This document shows positions 32,888-42,982 of a stretch of DNA of 64,000 nucleotides, in pieces. The position numbers and the translations under genes were made by a program. Source of the stretch: Deltaproteobacteria bacterium (GTDB taxonomy: Bacteria > Desulfobacterota > Syntrophia > Syntrophales > Smithellaceae). The stretch covers positions 20,159 through 84,158 of the forward strand of contig JAAYDW010000053.1 in assembly GCA_012729055.1 (NCBI GenBank), given 5' to 3'. The notes under the pieces were generated by a model. It did not search any database. It had not been told where the DNA came from and saw only the letters and a list, made by a program, of their open reading frames with translations. How positions within the stretch are numbered: the stretch's first letter is position 1; each line of letters starts with the position of its first letter.

Positions 32888-33010
32888 AAGAAAAGCGGCA
32901 GCAGGCGGTCCGGCATCAGCGCCGGCCGAGTGTTGCCGTAAGCCGGAAGCGACCGAAAGAGAATGAAAGACAAAAACCGATAGCTTTACTTCAGGGGCGC
33001 CCTGTCGTCT

Positions 33011-34294
33011 TCAATCTTTCAATTCCACGATCAGATATTTTTTCTTTCCCTTGCGGATGCGCAACTCCCCTTCCGTAAAATCGGCGACGGACAGTTTTTC
33101 ATCGACTGTCTTGACCTGGCGCAGACCCAGATAGATGCCGCCCTGGTCGATCAGGCGCCTGGCTTCCGACATGGACTGTGTGAGCCCCGCCCTTGCGCAA
33201 AGCGAGGCAATGAAGAACCCCGCGTCGATGTCCTTCCGGGCGACGGCAAAACGGGGAATGGCGGAGGTGTCGGCCGCCGGCGCTTCGCGCGGAATGTCGC
33301 TGGCCGGAAACAAATCGCCGTCCGCCGGCCGTGCATGAAACGCTTCCAGAGACGCGCGCCAGGCGGCGCGCGCCGCTTCGGTTCCGTGCGTCACCTTGGT
33401 GGCTTCGTACGCCAGGACGGCCTTGGCCATATTGAGCCGCGCGTCCGCCAGCGTTTTCACGACGGCGATGTCCGAAAGCGGCAGGAAGGTAAAGAGTTTC
33501 AAGAACCGCTCCACATCGGCGTCGTCGCAGTTGACCCAGTACTGGTAATATTCGTAGGGAGTCGTAAGCTTGGCGTCGAGCCAGACCGTTCCCTTTTCCG
33601 TCTTGCCCATCTTCTGGCCCAGCGACGTCGTGATGAGCGGAAACGTCAACGCGTGGGCGTCTTTGGCCTCGACCTTGCGGATGAGTTCGGTGCCGGCCAG
33701 CATGTTGCCCCACTGGTCGTTGCCGCCCATCTGCAGCGCGCAGCCGTGATGCTGAAACAGATGCAAAAAGTCGTATGCCTGGAGCAGCATGTAGTTGAAC
33801 TCGATGAAGTTGAGTCCCTTCTCCAAACGGATTTTGTAGCTTTCCGCCGCCAGCATCCGGTTGACGCTGAAATGGCGGCCGATGTCGCGGAGAAACTCGA
33901 TGTAGTTGATCGCAGTGAGCCAGTCGGCGTTGTTGAGCAGCAGGGCGCGGCCATCCGAAAAATCGATGTACTGGGAAAGCTGCTTTCCCAGGCAACCCGT
34001 GTTGTAGTCGATTTGCTCGCGGGTCAGCACCTGGCGCATTTCCGTCTTGCCGCTGGGATCGCCGATGAGGCCCGTGCCGCCGCCCACCAGCGCGATAGGC
34101 CGGTTGCCGGTCTGCTGCATGTGCGCAAGCGCCATGATGGGCACCAGGCTGCCGATGTGCAGGCTGGCGGCCGTGGGATCGAATCCGATATAGCAGGTGA
34201 CCGGCCCGCGGGCGAATTGCTCGGTGATCAGTCCCTCATCCGTGAATTGTTCGATAAACCCTCTTTCTTTCAATACGTCAAAACCGCTTTTCAT
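33011..34294 (-). CDS. tyrS: Tyrosyl-tRNA synthetase
   Basis: YIGFDPTAASLHIGSLVPIMAL (HIGH), QMGGNDQWGNM, KMGKTEKGTVWLD (KMSKS-like), S4 C-terminal domain. Confidence 0.97.
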   Translation of the reverse strand: MKSGFDVLKERGFIEQFTDEGLITEQFARGPVTCYIGFDPTAASLHIGSLVPIMALAHMQQTGNRPIALVGGGTGLIGDPSGKTEMRQVLTREQIDYNTGCLGKQLSQYIDFSDGRALLLNNADWLTAINYIEFLRDIGRHFSVNRMLAAESYKIRLEKGLNFIEFNYMLLQAYDFLHLFQHHGCALQMGGNDQWGNMLAGTELIRKVEAKDAHALTFPLITTSLGQKMGKTEKGTVWLDAKLTTPYEYYQYWVNCDDADVERFLKLFTFLPLSDIAVVKTLADARLNMAKAVLAYEATKVTHGTEAARAAWRASLEAFHARPADGDLFPASDIPREAPAADTSAIPRFAVARKDIDAGFFIASLCARAGLTQSMSEARRLIDQGGIYLGLRQVKTVDEKLSVADFTEGELRIRKGKKKYLIVELKD

Positions 34295-34310
34295 GACGCC
34301 TCCGCTTGAC

Positions 34311-35096
34311 TTATTCGTTCAATCTGACGCTGATCCGCTCGATGGCGCGGGCCTTTCCGCTCTCCGGATCGATGTCCAAAAGCGCGCCCTGCAGCCGGAC
34401 GTCGTGTTTGGCCACGTCGAACCGGTTGGGAATCTGCGTTAAAAATTTTTCAATAATGGTTTCTTTCCTTATTCCAATCACGGAATCAAAAGGCCCCGTC
34501 ATCCCTACGTCGCTCAGATAAGCCGTGCCGCCGGGAAGAACCTCGTCGTCCGCCGTCTGGACATGCGTGTGCGTGCCGAGCACCGCGGAGACCTGCCCGT
34601 CGAGATACCAGCCCAGCGCCTTTTTTTCGGATGTCGCCTCCGCGTGGATGTCCACAATGACGACTTTCGTCCTGGCCCGCAGAAGGGCGACTTCCTCTCT
34701 GGCCCGCACAAACGGGCAGTCGATCGGTTGCATGAAGACGCGGCCGGCCAGATTGAGCACGCCGACATAGTCGCCCCCCGGCGTGGGATACAGAACGCTG
34801 CCGCGGCCGGGAACCGCTTCCGGGTAGTTCGCAGGGCGCAGGAGCGTTTCGTAGTCGGAGATGAACTCGAGCGCTTCCTTCTTGTCCCAAACGTGGTTGC
34901 CGGAGGTGAGAATGTCGATGTGCGATGCGTAGAGTTCTTCGATGATGTCGCGCGTAACGCCGAACCCGGCGGCGGCGTTTTCGCAGTTGGCGATCACCAG
35001 GTCGATGCCGTGCCCGTTGACCAGCGCGGGCAACAGCTCCCGCACCGCCCGACGCCCCGGCTTGCCGACGATGTCGCCGATAAATAAAATTTTCAT
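34311..35096 (-). CDS. YmdB/TIGR00282-like metallophosphoesterase
   Basis: MKILFIGDIVGKPGRRAV, NCENAAAGFGVT, TSGNHVWDKKE, ATSEKKALGWYLDGQVSAVLGTHTHVQTAD; next to rny. Confidence 0.93.
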   Translation of the reverse strand: MKILFIGDIVGKPGRRAVRELLPALVNGHGIDLVIANCENAAAGFGVTRDIIEELYASHIDILTSGNHVWDKKEALEFISDYETLLRPANYPEAVPGRGSVLYPTPGGDYVGVLNLAGRVFMQPIDCPFVRAREEVALLRARTKVVIVDIHAEATSEKKALGWYLDGQVSAVLGTHTHVQTADDEVLPGGTAYLSDVGMTGPFDSVIGIRKETIIEKFLTQIPNRFDVAKHDVRLQGALLDIDPESGKARAIERISVRLNE

Positions 35097-35115
35097 GCCC
35101 TCGTCCGTTTCTCGC

Positions 35116-36681
35116 CTATTTGGCAAAATTGGAAACCCGGGTTTCCCGGATGACCGTGACTTTGATCTGGCCGGGATAGGTCATCTCGTTTTCGATCTTT
35201 TTCACGATGTCGTTGCACAGCATCACGGCATCGTTGTCGGAAATTTTTTCGTTTTCCACCATGATGCGGATTTCGCGCCCGGCCTGGATGGCAAAGCACT
35301 TATCGACGCCGGTGAAGGAATGGGCGATTTTCTCCAACTCCTCCAGGCGCTGCACATAGGTTTCCAGCATTTCGCGGCGCGCGCCGGGACGGGCCGCCGA
35401 CAGGGTATCGGCCGCCTGGACCAGAACGCCCAGAAGCGTGTTGTTGCGGCCGTCGTCGTGGTGCGTGGCGATTGCCTGGACAATGCGCGGACTTTCTCCG
35501 AAGCGCTTGGCAAAGTCGGCGCCGATGGCGGCGTGCGTTCCTTCGATCTTATGGTCCACGGCCTTGCCGATGTCGTGCAGCAGACCCGCGCGTTTGGCTT
35601 CCTTGATGTTCATCTTCAGTTCAGCGGCCATGAGCCCCGTCAGATAGGCAACGTCGATGGAATGCTGCAAAACGTTTTGCGAATAGCTGGTGCGGTATTT
35701 GAGCGCGCCCAGCATGTTGATGATTTCCGGATGAATGTCGTGGACACCGCAGTCGAACGACGCCTTTTCACCCGTCTCCCGGATGATCTGCTCGACTTCC
35801 TTTTCCACTTTCTTCACGATGTCTTCGATCCGGCCGGGATGGATGCGGCCGTCCTGAATCAGGCGCTCAAGCGATATCCGCGCGATTTCGCGCCGCACCG
35901 GATCGAAACTGGAAAGCACCACCGCTTCGGGCGTATCGTCCACGATCAGGTCGATGCCGGTTGCCGCTTCAATCGCCCGGATGTTGCGGCCTTCGCGGCC
36001 GATGATGCGACCTTTCATCTCCTCGCTGGGCAGATTGACGACGGATACCGTATGCTCCGCCACGTAGTCTCCGGCGTAGCGTTGAATGGAATACGCTATG
36101 ATTTCGCGAGCCTTGCGGTCCGCGGTGAGTTTCGCCTCTTCTTCCGCCTTGCGCACCAGCGCCGCCGCATCCCGCCTGGCATCCGCCTCCATGGAGGCGA
36201 TCAGAATATTTTTCGCTTCTTCCTGCGTGACGCCGGCGATTTTTTCCAGTTTATCCTTCTGTTCCGCCACCAGGGCGTCCAGCCGCTTGTGTTTTTCCTC
36301 CAGGGCGTGTTCTTTCTGGCTTAACGTCTTTTCCCGCCCCTCAATGTTGGTTTCCTTCTGCGACAGACTGTCGACGCGCTTGTCGAGGTTTTCTTCCTTT
36401 GTCCGGATGCGCCGCTCCAGTCCCTCCAGTTCGATTTTGGTTTCCTTGGTTTCCCGGTCAAAATCCGCCTTCATTTTCAGCAGATTTTCCTTGGCCTGCA
36501 AAATGGCTTCTTTTTTTATCGTTTCGGCTTCTTTTTTCGACTCTTCGACAATCCGCGCCGCCAGACTTTCCGAGGCCTTGATTTTCTTGGCCGTTAAGAT
36601 CTGCTTCAGCACATAACCGGCTATCGCTCCCGCCAGAACCGCCACAATGATAAACAGGATATACAACCCGCCGTTGAACAT
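35116..36681 (-). CDS. rny: Ribonuclease Y
   Basis: N-terminal TM plus coiled coil, KH domain [33 protein letters not shown] domain [12 protein letters not shown]. Confidence 0.97.
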   Translation of the reverse strand: MFNGGLYILFIIVAVLAGAIAGYVLKQILTAKKIKASESLAARIVEESKKEAETIKKEAILQAKENLLKMKADFDRETKETKIELEGLERRIRTKEENLDKRVDSLSQKETNIEGREKTLSQKEHALEEKHKRLDALVAEQKDKLEKIAGVTQEEAKNILIASMEADARRDAAALVRKAEEEAKLTADRKAREIIAYSIQRYAGDYVAEHTVSVVNLPSEEMKGRIIGREGRNIRAIEAATGIDLIVDDTPEAVVLSSFDPVRREIARISLERLIQDGRIHPGRIEDIVKKVEKEVEQIIRETGEKASFDCGVHDIHPEIINMLGALKYRTSYSQNVLQHSIDVAYLTGLMAAELKMNIKEAKRAGLLHDIGKAVDHKIEGTHAAIGADFAKRFGESPRIVQAIATHHDDGRNNTLLGVLVQAADTLSAARPGARREMLETYVQRLEELEKIAHSFTGVDKCFAIQAGREIRIMVENEKISDNDAVMLCNDIVKKIENEMTYPGQIKVTVIRETRVSNFAK

Positions 36682-36854
36682 GGTCCCTACCTCCTCCTTC
36701 CCCGCTAAAAGCCGTCTTGGCCAAAGCCGGACGCCGTATACGGGTTTATATTTAAACCTTCCGGCACATTTCGGAACCGCGCCGAAGGATTCATGGTTGG
36801 CCTGCGTCTAAAAAAAATTATTCAGGGTTTGAACAGGGGAAGGGATGCGAGAAT

Positions 36855-37050
36855 AAAAAAACCCCCGCATATGCCGTGTCAATCACGATTTTGAACCTTT
36901 TTAACAAGTGGGCGCCCGGTATTGCTTGCTTCAGGCTTTCTGCCACCCGACCAGCGGAAAAAGGCGGACATGCTCACCACAAACAAGTATAGGCCCCAGG
37001 TTCAAAGTGTTGGCTCAAAAACAAATGACAATCACGCGCATCGCAGGGGT
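36855..37050 (-). ncRNA. ssrS: 6S RNA candidate
   Basis: Directly downstream of zapA (conserved synteny). Minus strand: closing stem CCCCTGCG/TGCGGGGG followed by TTTTTTT; inner stem TTTGAACCT/AGGTTCAAA; apical GGTGAGCATG...AGAAAGCCT matches the E. coli 6S apical segment GGTGAGCATG...AGAAGCCT; about 188 nt. Confidence 0.88.
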
Positions 37051-37064
37051 AACCATTTTTTCAA

Positions 37065-37343
37065 TTAACTTGCGTTTTCAATCAATCGGATCAATCTTTC
37101 GGACCGTCTTTGCAGTTGATTACACAAGTCCTCGTTAACTCCCTTTAATTTTAAAAAATCTTCTGTAATGTTCAAAGCCGCCAGGATGGCCACATCGACT
37201 GCCCGGAGTCCGTCGTTGGTGCGGAGAATGTCTTCCATTCTCTCATTGACGTACCGGACAACGCTGGCCACTTGCTCATCGTCCGCATCACTCAAAACCG
37301 CAAGCTCTTGACCTAAAATATTGATGTCATAACGTTTTTTCAA
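37065..37343 (-). CDS. zapA: Cell division protein ZapA
   Basis: 92 aa: VSVNILGQE-like start (YDINILGQELAVLSDADDEQVASVVRYVNERMEDI...), DVAILAALNITEDFLKLK. Confidence 0.9.
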   Translation of the reverse strand: MKKRYDINILGQELAVLSDADDEQVASVVRYVNERMEDILRTNDGLRAVDVAILAALNITEDFLKLKGVNEDLCNQLQRRSERLIRLIENAS

Positions 37344-37359
37344 ATTTTCCCCTGGAAGC

Positions 37360-37590
37360 TTATTTGGCTACTTCTATATCTGCAAGTAAATCAAGCAGTG
37401 AATCCACCCTTGCGCGTACGCTGTCCCTTTCCTCATCCAATACCTTGAGTTTGCTTTTGTACCCTTCTATCTCCAATTCTTTATTTTTTAGCGCTTCCTC
37501 CAATACAGAAATCTGTTTTTTAAAAAAAACCTGCTCACTGACAATATGCTTAATCTTTTCTTCAAGCTCTGCAAATTTACTTATTTCCAC
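37360..37590 (-). CDS. Small coiled-coil protein, ZapB-like
   Basis: 76 aa heptad-rich ORF directly upstream of zapA. Confidence 0.7.
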   Translation of the reverse strand: MEISKFAELEEKIKHIVSEQVFFKKQISVLEEALKNKELEIEGYKSKLKVLDEERDSVRARVDSLLDLLADIEVAK

Positions 37591-37676
37591 GGCTTTCCTT
37601 CATCCTTTATAAAGAATTTAACGCCAGTGATCCTGCTTTCTCTTTGATTTCTTTATGCCAATTCGCCGCTCAAATG

Positions 37677-38666
37677 TCAAGTCATTATTTCGGGTTGCGT
37701 TTGTTCCAGCAATCGGAAATACTCTTCTAATTCCGCAAACATCCGATCGCTGTCCGTCATTTTCCCCATCGCTTCCCGGAGGCGGCCGGAGGAGGGCAGT
37801 CCCTTGGTGTACCACAACAGATGCTTGCGAAAAGACCGGCCGGCCAATCGCGCGCCCCGGTGCCGAACCTCCAGATCCCAGTGCCTCCGGATGAGGGCGT
37901 AACGCTCGGCGAGGCGGGGCCGGTTCCCGAGAGAGGCGCCGGCAAGAAGCTCAGAAATGCCCTGAAATATCCAGGGATTGCCCAGAGCGCCCCGACCCAC
38001 CATGACCGCGTCGCACTCCGTTTGTTTGAGCATGTCCAATGCGTCGGACGGCTTCCGGATATCCCCATTGCCGACAACCGGAATGCCGACGGCTCTTTTC
38101 ACGTCCGCAATGACCGACCAGTCGGAAAAACCGGAAAATCCCTGATCGGCCGTCCGGCCGTGCACGATCACGGCCGCCGCGCCGGCATCCTCGGCGATCC
38201 GGGCCAGTTGCACGGCGTTTTGTGCCGCCCGGCTCCAGCCGGCCCGCATTTTCACGGTCACCGGCCTTTTGACCGCGCGGACCACGGCGGCAATGATCCG
38301 GCCCGCCAGAGGAAGGTCTTTCATCAGCATGGCGCCGGCGCCTGTTTTGACGACCTTACGGACCGGGCACCCCATGTTGAGATCCAGAATATCGGGATCA
38401 TGTTCCCCGACAATTCTCGCCGCCTCCGCCATGACGGCGGGGTCCGCCCCGAAAATCTGCACGCCAAGGGGCCTGTCCTCCGGGCAGGTTTTGAGATAGT
38501 CAAGCGTTTTCGCCGTTTCACGGACCAGGCCGTTGGCGCTCACCATCTCGGTGAAACACAGGCCGCAGCCGAATTCGCGGGCGACCAGGCGAAACGGCAG
38601 ATCCGTCACTCCCGCCAGCGGCGCGAGTATCGCGGTGTTTTTGCAAAGGTCGGTTATTGCGGACAC
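37677..38666 (-). CDS. tRNA-dihydrouridine synthase (DusB-like)
   Basis: LAPLAGVTDLPFRLVAREFGCGLCFTEMVSA, DLNMGCPVRKVVKTGAGAMLM, VTVKMRAGW, VHGRTADQGFSG. Confidence 0.95.
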   Translation of the reverse strand: MSAITDLCKNTAILAPLAGVTDLPFRLVAREFGCGLCFTEMVSANGLVRETAKTLDYLKTCPEDRPLGVQIFGADPAVMAEAARIVGEHDPDILDLNMGCPVRKVVKTGAGAMLMKDLPLAGRIIAAVVRAVKRPVTVKMRAGWSRAAQNAVQLARIAEDAGAAAVIVHGRTADQGFSGFSDWSVIADVKRAVGIPVVGNGDIRKPSDALDMLKQTECDAVMVGRGALGNPWIFQGISELLAGASLGNRPRLAERYALIRRHWDLEVRHRGARLAGRSFRKHLLWYTKGLPSSGRLREAMGKMTDSDRMFAELEEYFRLLEQTQPEIMT

Positions 38667-38669
38667 AAA

Positions 38670-39425
38670 TCAACCCTGACCGCCGGCCCGCCGGCGCAGG
38701 TAATCGCCGGCTTTCTCCAGTTCTTCGAGCGTATTGATACCCATCACTTCGACATAATCCGCCGTCAGGAAGGCCTGCACCTTCCGGCCTTCTCGACGGG
38801 CGATTTCCACGATATCCGTGAGATAGTACTCCTGCTGCCGGTTGTCGTTTTTCACCTGGTTTAGCGCGGCAAACAAAAACGGCGTGTCCACGCAGTAAAT
38901 CCCCGTGTTGATTTCCCGAATTTCTTTCTCCCGGTCGGTGGCGTCGCGATGTTCGACGATTTTCAGCACCTCGCCTCGGTCGTTTTTTACGATGCGGCCG
39001 TAAGCGTGGGGGCCGGGCGGCTCGGTGGTGAGCACCGTGACCGTCGCTCCGGCGGCCAGGTGGCCGGCAACGAGCGAACGGACCGTTTCCGGTTGCAGAA
39101 GCGGAACATCGCCGCAGAGGATCACCGTCAGTCCCGGATAGTCCGCGCAGGCGGGCCGGGCCTGCATTACCGCGTGTCCCGTTCCGAGCTGCGGATCCTG
39201 CAGCGCAAATTCCAGATCGGCACCGGGAAAGGCTTCCCGGACCTTGTCCGCCTGGTGGCCGACAATCACAACGATTTTTTCCGCTCCCGCGGCGCGGGCC
39301 GTTCGGAGCACGTAATACAAAAGCGGCCGGCCTTCCAGCCGGTGCAGCACCTTGGCCAGATCCGATTGCATGCGGGTGCCCTTTCCCGCCGCCAGAACAA
39401 GCGCGCAGAACCTTGAACTTTTCAT
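38670..39425 (-). CDS. GlmU N-terminal-like sugar nucleotidyltransferase (stand-alone)
   Basis: LVLAAGKGTRMQSDLAKVLHRLEGRPLL; only 251 aa, no left-handed beta-helix acetyltransferase part. Confidence 0.9.
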   Translation of the reverse strand: MKSSRFCALVLAAGKGTRMQSDLAKVLHRLEGRPLLYYVLRTARAAGAEKIVVIVGHQADKVREAFPGADLEFALQDPQLGTGHAVMQARPACADYPGLTVILCGDVPLLQPETVRSLVAGHLAAGATVTVLTTEPPGPHAYGRIVKNDRGEVLKIVEHRDATDREKEIREINTGIYCVDTPFLFAALNQVKNDNRQQEYYLTDIVEIARREGRKVQAFLTADYVEVMGINTLEELEKAGDYLRRRAGGQG

Positions 39426-39433
39426 TCGTCGTT

Positions 39434-40735
39434 TTACCTCGCCGGAGAAGAGATTTGCGGCGTTTCGAATTGCGCGGGAAAGATCACCAGCACTTCACGA
39501 ACGGATTTCGCATCGGCATTTTCCACGACAAAGATCACGCCCGAGTGTTCCAGTCTTTCCCGGCGCAGGGGAATTCGGCCCGCCTGCTGCATCAGAAAGC
39601 CGCCAAGCGTCTCATAATTGCCCTCGGGCAGGTTTGTCAACAGGATTTGATTGAGATCGTCGATTTTCATCCGGCCGTTCACCAGGTAGCGGCCCGGAGC
39701 CACCCGCCGGTAGAGCTTTTCACCCGTGTTGTAGGCGTCGTCCATGCTGCCCGTGATTTCCTCCCCGATGTCTTCCAGGGTGACGATCCCGACGGCGCCG
39801 CCGTACTCATCGACGACGACGGCCATGGTTTCATGCCTTCGATGCATATCCATCAGAAGCGGGCCGGCTTTTTTCGTTTCGGGAACATAGAAGACGTCGG
39901 TGCGCATGCAGTCGTCCACCGTCGCCGCGCCCGCGTCCGTTTCTTTGCGCTTGCGTTTCCAGAGGATCTCCAGCAGGTCGAAGTAGTGCAGGATGCCGAC
40001 GATGTTGTACACCGTCTCCGAATACACCGGCACGCGCATGTATTTCTTGGCGCCGACGATGGCCGCCGCCTCGCTAAGCGTCATGGTCTGCGGCAGAGCC
40101 GTCAGCGCCGAAATCGGCACCATGATTTCCTCCGCCGTCAGTTCGGAAAAGTCGAACACGCGGCTGATCATCTCCTTTTCCGTTTCCTCGATATCGCTGC
40201 CCAGCGTTTTTTCATCGAGGATGTACTTCAATCCTTCCTTGGTGATGTAGGACGGCTGGCGGGTTTTGGCATCCTGCGAAATGTTAACGGTTCTGCGCGA
40301 CACCACGGCGACCAGATAGGCGACCGGATAGAACACAAAAGAGGAAAAGCGAATGAAGGGAGCGACGCGGATCGCCATCGCCTCCGCGTAGTGCTGAAAA
40401 ATGCTGCGGATGATGATGATCACGAACAGCGTCGGCAGCATGATATAAAAGGCGATCCGTTCGCCCTCGCGGGGTCCGAAGGATTGGATGAGGAGCCCCG
40501 TGGCCAGCGTTGAGGCGACGATAATCGCCAGATTCGTACCGATGAGCGCCGTGGAAATGAACCATTCCGGATTTTCCTTGAGCCGGACCGCCTGTTTCGC
40601 GCCGGACGAGCCTTTGCCGGCATAGTATTTGATCTTGTTGATGTCGGCGGAAAAGAGCGCCACCTCGCCCCCGGAATACAGGGCCTCCAGAACCAGGCAC
40701 AGAAGGATCACGGCCAGAATGAGATAGACGGTCAT
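39434..40735 (-). CDS. CNNM/CorC (hemolysin-family) membrane protein with CBS pair
   Basis: N-terminal CNNM TM region, [37 protein letters not shown]. Confidence 0.93.
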   Translation of the reverse strand: MTVYLILAVILLCLVLEALYSGGEVALFSADINKIKYYAGKGSSGAKQAVRLKENPEWFISTALIGTNLAIIVASTLATGLLIQSFGPREGERIAFYIMLPTLFVIIIIRSIFQHYAEAMAIRVAPFIRFSSFVFYPVAYLVAVVSRRTVNISQDAKTRQPSYITKEGLKYILDEKTLGSDIEETEKEMISRVFDFSELTAEEIMVPISALTALPQTMTLSEAAAIVGAKKYMRVPVYSETVYNIVGILHYFDLLEILWKRKRKETDAGAATVDDCMRTDVFYVPETKKAGPLLMDMHRRHETMAVVVDEYGGAVGIVTLEDIGEEITGSMDDAYNTGEKLYRRVAPGRYLVNGRMKIDDLNQILLTNLPEGNYETLGGFLMQQAGRIPLRRERLEHSGVIFVVENADAKSVREVLVIFPAQFETPQISSPAR

Positions 40736-42147
40736 GTCCGTTCCTCCCCGGGCGCGTCCTCGGCATCCTTTTCAATGCGGATCCGGAGAATCCGGGTTCG
40801 GCCGACGCTTTCGACGCAAAACCGATAGGGCGCAAAGACGGCGATTTCGCCGCGTTCGGGCATCTTGCCGAAGAGATGGAGGACAAATCCGCCGATCGTG
40901 TCGAACTCGTCCTGCGGAAGGACGGCGTGCAAAAGCTCGTTCACCTCTTCAATCGCCATGCCGCCCGGAACGATCACGGTCTTGTCGTCCATGATTTCAC
41001 AGCCGCTGCACGCCGGCTCATCCTCGCCGTAGGCTTCCTCAAATAGATTTTCCAGAATATCCTCCAGCGTCACCAACCCCGACACACCGCCGTATTCATC
41101 GACGACGATGGCCATTTGAATCGATTTCTCCTGAAAATCATGAAGCAGCCCGTTGATGGTTTTCGTCTCCGGAACGAAATAGGGCCGGGCCAGCAGCTTT
41201 TCGATGGAGGCGGGCGCGCCCAGGCGCAGCGCGTCGTTGAGCAGATCGCGGGCAAACAGAATGCCGATCACGTCATCGCGGTCTTCCCCGTACACCGGCA
41301 CCCGTTCGTAGCGCCCGGAGATAACGGCCGAAACGATCTCGGCGGGCGGCATGTCCGCCGGCAGACAGAACATCTCGACGCGGGGAATCATGATGTCCGT
41401 CACCGGCCGGTCGCCGGATTCAAAGATGGTCCTGATGAGTTCCCGCTGCGACTCGTCCACCACGCCGTCGCGGCTTCCGGCATCGATGAGGTGTTTGAAT
41501 TCGTCCTCCATGAGGACGTCCTGGGGCCGCGTCCGGCGCCGGCCCAGGCGCTGCAAAATGAAGCCCGGCGTTTTTTCCAGCGCCGCCACGAGAGGAAATT
41601 CCAGCCGCGAGATCAGGAGCAGAAGCGGCGAAACGGCCGCCGCGATCTGCATGGGATAGGTCACGCCGAACGTTTTGGGAATGGCTTCACCGGCAAAAAA
41701 AAGCACCAGCGAGGTGACGACAATCGATACCCACTGCCCCGGCGCGCCGAAGAGGCCGATAAACAGGGACGCCGCCAGGATGGAAATGCTGATGTTCACC
41801 GCTTCATTGCTGGTCACGACCGTGATCAGCAGACGCCGCGGATTTTCCAGAAGTTTGAGGACGGAATTGAAAAAAGGGTAGTTGTCCGATTTCATCTTGT
41901 GCAGGTGCAGATCCGACAGAGACAAAAGCGCCGCCTCCGCCGATGAAAAAAAACCGGAGAACAAAAAAAGGATCAAAAGAATGACGATATCCAAACCTAA
42001 AGCCAAGGATGCTTTGCGACCTCGCTTGCCTGAGTGATGATGCAAATGTAACAGATTCCGGGAAAAAAAGATACCGCGGCTTGGATCAGCGACCGCCGGG
42101 CGGCAAATCACGGCGGCCGAGATTATTCGATTGACTTCACTCCCCAT
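40732..42147 (-). CDS. CNNM/CorC (hemolysin-family) membrane protein with CBS pair (start uncertain, probably downstream of the ORF-track start)
   Basis: FLFSGFFSSAEAALLSLSDLHLHKM, VTDIMIPRVEMFCLPAD, VDEYGGVSGLVTLEDILENLFEEAYGEDE. Confidence 0.92.
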   Translation of the reverse strand: MGSEVNRIISAAVICRPAVADPSRGIFFSRNLLHLHHHSGKRGRKASLALGLDIVILLILFLFSGFFSSAEAALLSLSDLHLHKMKSDNYPFFNSVLKLLENPRRLLITVVTSNEAVNISISILAASLFIGLFGAPGQWVSIVVTSLVLFFAGEAIPKTFGVTYPMQIAAAVSPLLLLISRLEFPLVAALEKTPGFILQRLGRRRTRPQDVLMEDEFKHLIDAGSRDGVVDESQRELIRTIFESGDRPVTDIMIPRVEMFCLPADMPPAEIVSAVISGRYERVPVYGEDRDDVIGILFARDLLNDALRLGAPASIEKLLARPYFVPETKTINGLLHDFQEKSIQMAIVVDEYGGVSGLVTLEDILENLFEEAYGEDEPACSGCEIMDDKTVIVPGGMAIEEVNELLHAVLPQDEFDTIGGFVLHLFGKMPERGEIAVFAPYRFCVESVGRTRILRIRIEKDAEDAPGEERT

Positions 42148-42159
42148 CCTTTCTATACT
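42131..42159 (+). promoter_or_regulatory. Sigma70-type promoter for DUF4197-purD
   Basis: TTGACT-17 nt-TATACT, about 85 nt upstream of the ATG at 42243. Confidence 0.7.
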
Positions 42160-42242
42160 TTTTTAATAGTCGGCTGCGATAGGAACAACCATTTCCAACA
42201 CCCCGGTAAAGACCGTCCGACGACGGCCGGAAGGAGATCATC

Positions 42243-42959
42243 ATGACAAAAAAAATCTTTTGGGGAATTTTGCTGGTCCTGCTCATCGGCACGACGGGCC
42301 ACGCCTCTTTTCTGGACACCCTCAAAGACACGCTGGGCACCGTCAAGCCGTCCAAAACCGACGGCGGAAGAGTGGATCTGGGGCTCAAGGAAGCGCTCAA
42401 CATCGGCGCGAAAAACGCCGTCAAATATCTGGGTAAAAACAACGGCTACTTCGGCAACCAGGCCGTCAAGATCCTGCTGCCCGAGGAGGTCCGCCAGGTA
42501 GAATCCGTTTTGCGCGGCGTCGGCTTCGGACCCGAGCTCGATGAGTTTACTCTCAGCATGAACCGCGCCGCGGAAAAAGCCGCGCCGCTGGCGGCGGATA
42601 TCTTCGCCAACGCCATTGCGGACATGTCGTTTGACGACGCCAACCGAATTCTGCGCGGCGGCAACACCGCGGCGACGGACTATCTGAAGGGGAAAACCTA
42701 CGACACCCTGCTTGCGCTTTTCGAACCGTCCGTCCGCAAAACCATGGACCAGTACAAAGTCACCCAGCAGTACAACGCGATCGCCGGCAAGACGCAAAAC
42801 CTGCCGCTCGTCGGCAAGGCGCTGAACCTCGACGTCAACCGCTACGTTTCGGGCAAGGCGCTCGACGGACTGTTTACCATGCTGGCCCGGGAGGAAACCG
42901 ACATCCGCACCAATCCCCAGGCGCGCGTCACCTCTTTGCTCAAGGAAGTTTTCAAATAA
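42243..42959 (+). CDS. DUF4197-type exported protein
   Basis: Signal peptide then LGLKEALNIGAKNAVKYLGKNNGYFGNQAVKILLPEEVRQVESVLRGVGFG. Confidence 0.85.
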   Translation: MTKKIFWGILLVLLIGTTGHASFLDTLKDTLGTVKPSKTDGGRVDLGLKEALNIGAKNAVKYLGKNNGYFGNQAVKILLPEEVRQVESVLRGVGFGPELDEFTLSMNRAAEKAAPLAADIFANAIADMSFDDANRILRGGNTAATDYLKGKTYDTLLALFEPSVRKTMDQYKVTQQYNAIAGKTQNLPLVGKALNLDVNRYVSGKALDGLFTMLAREETDIRTNPQARVTSLLKEVFK

Positions 42960-42982
42960 CGTTCAACAGGAGATCTCGAACC

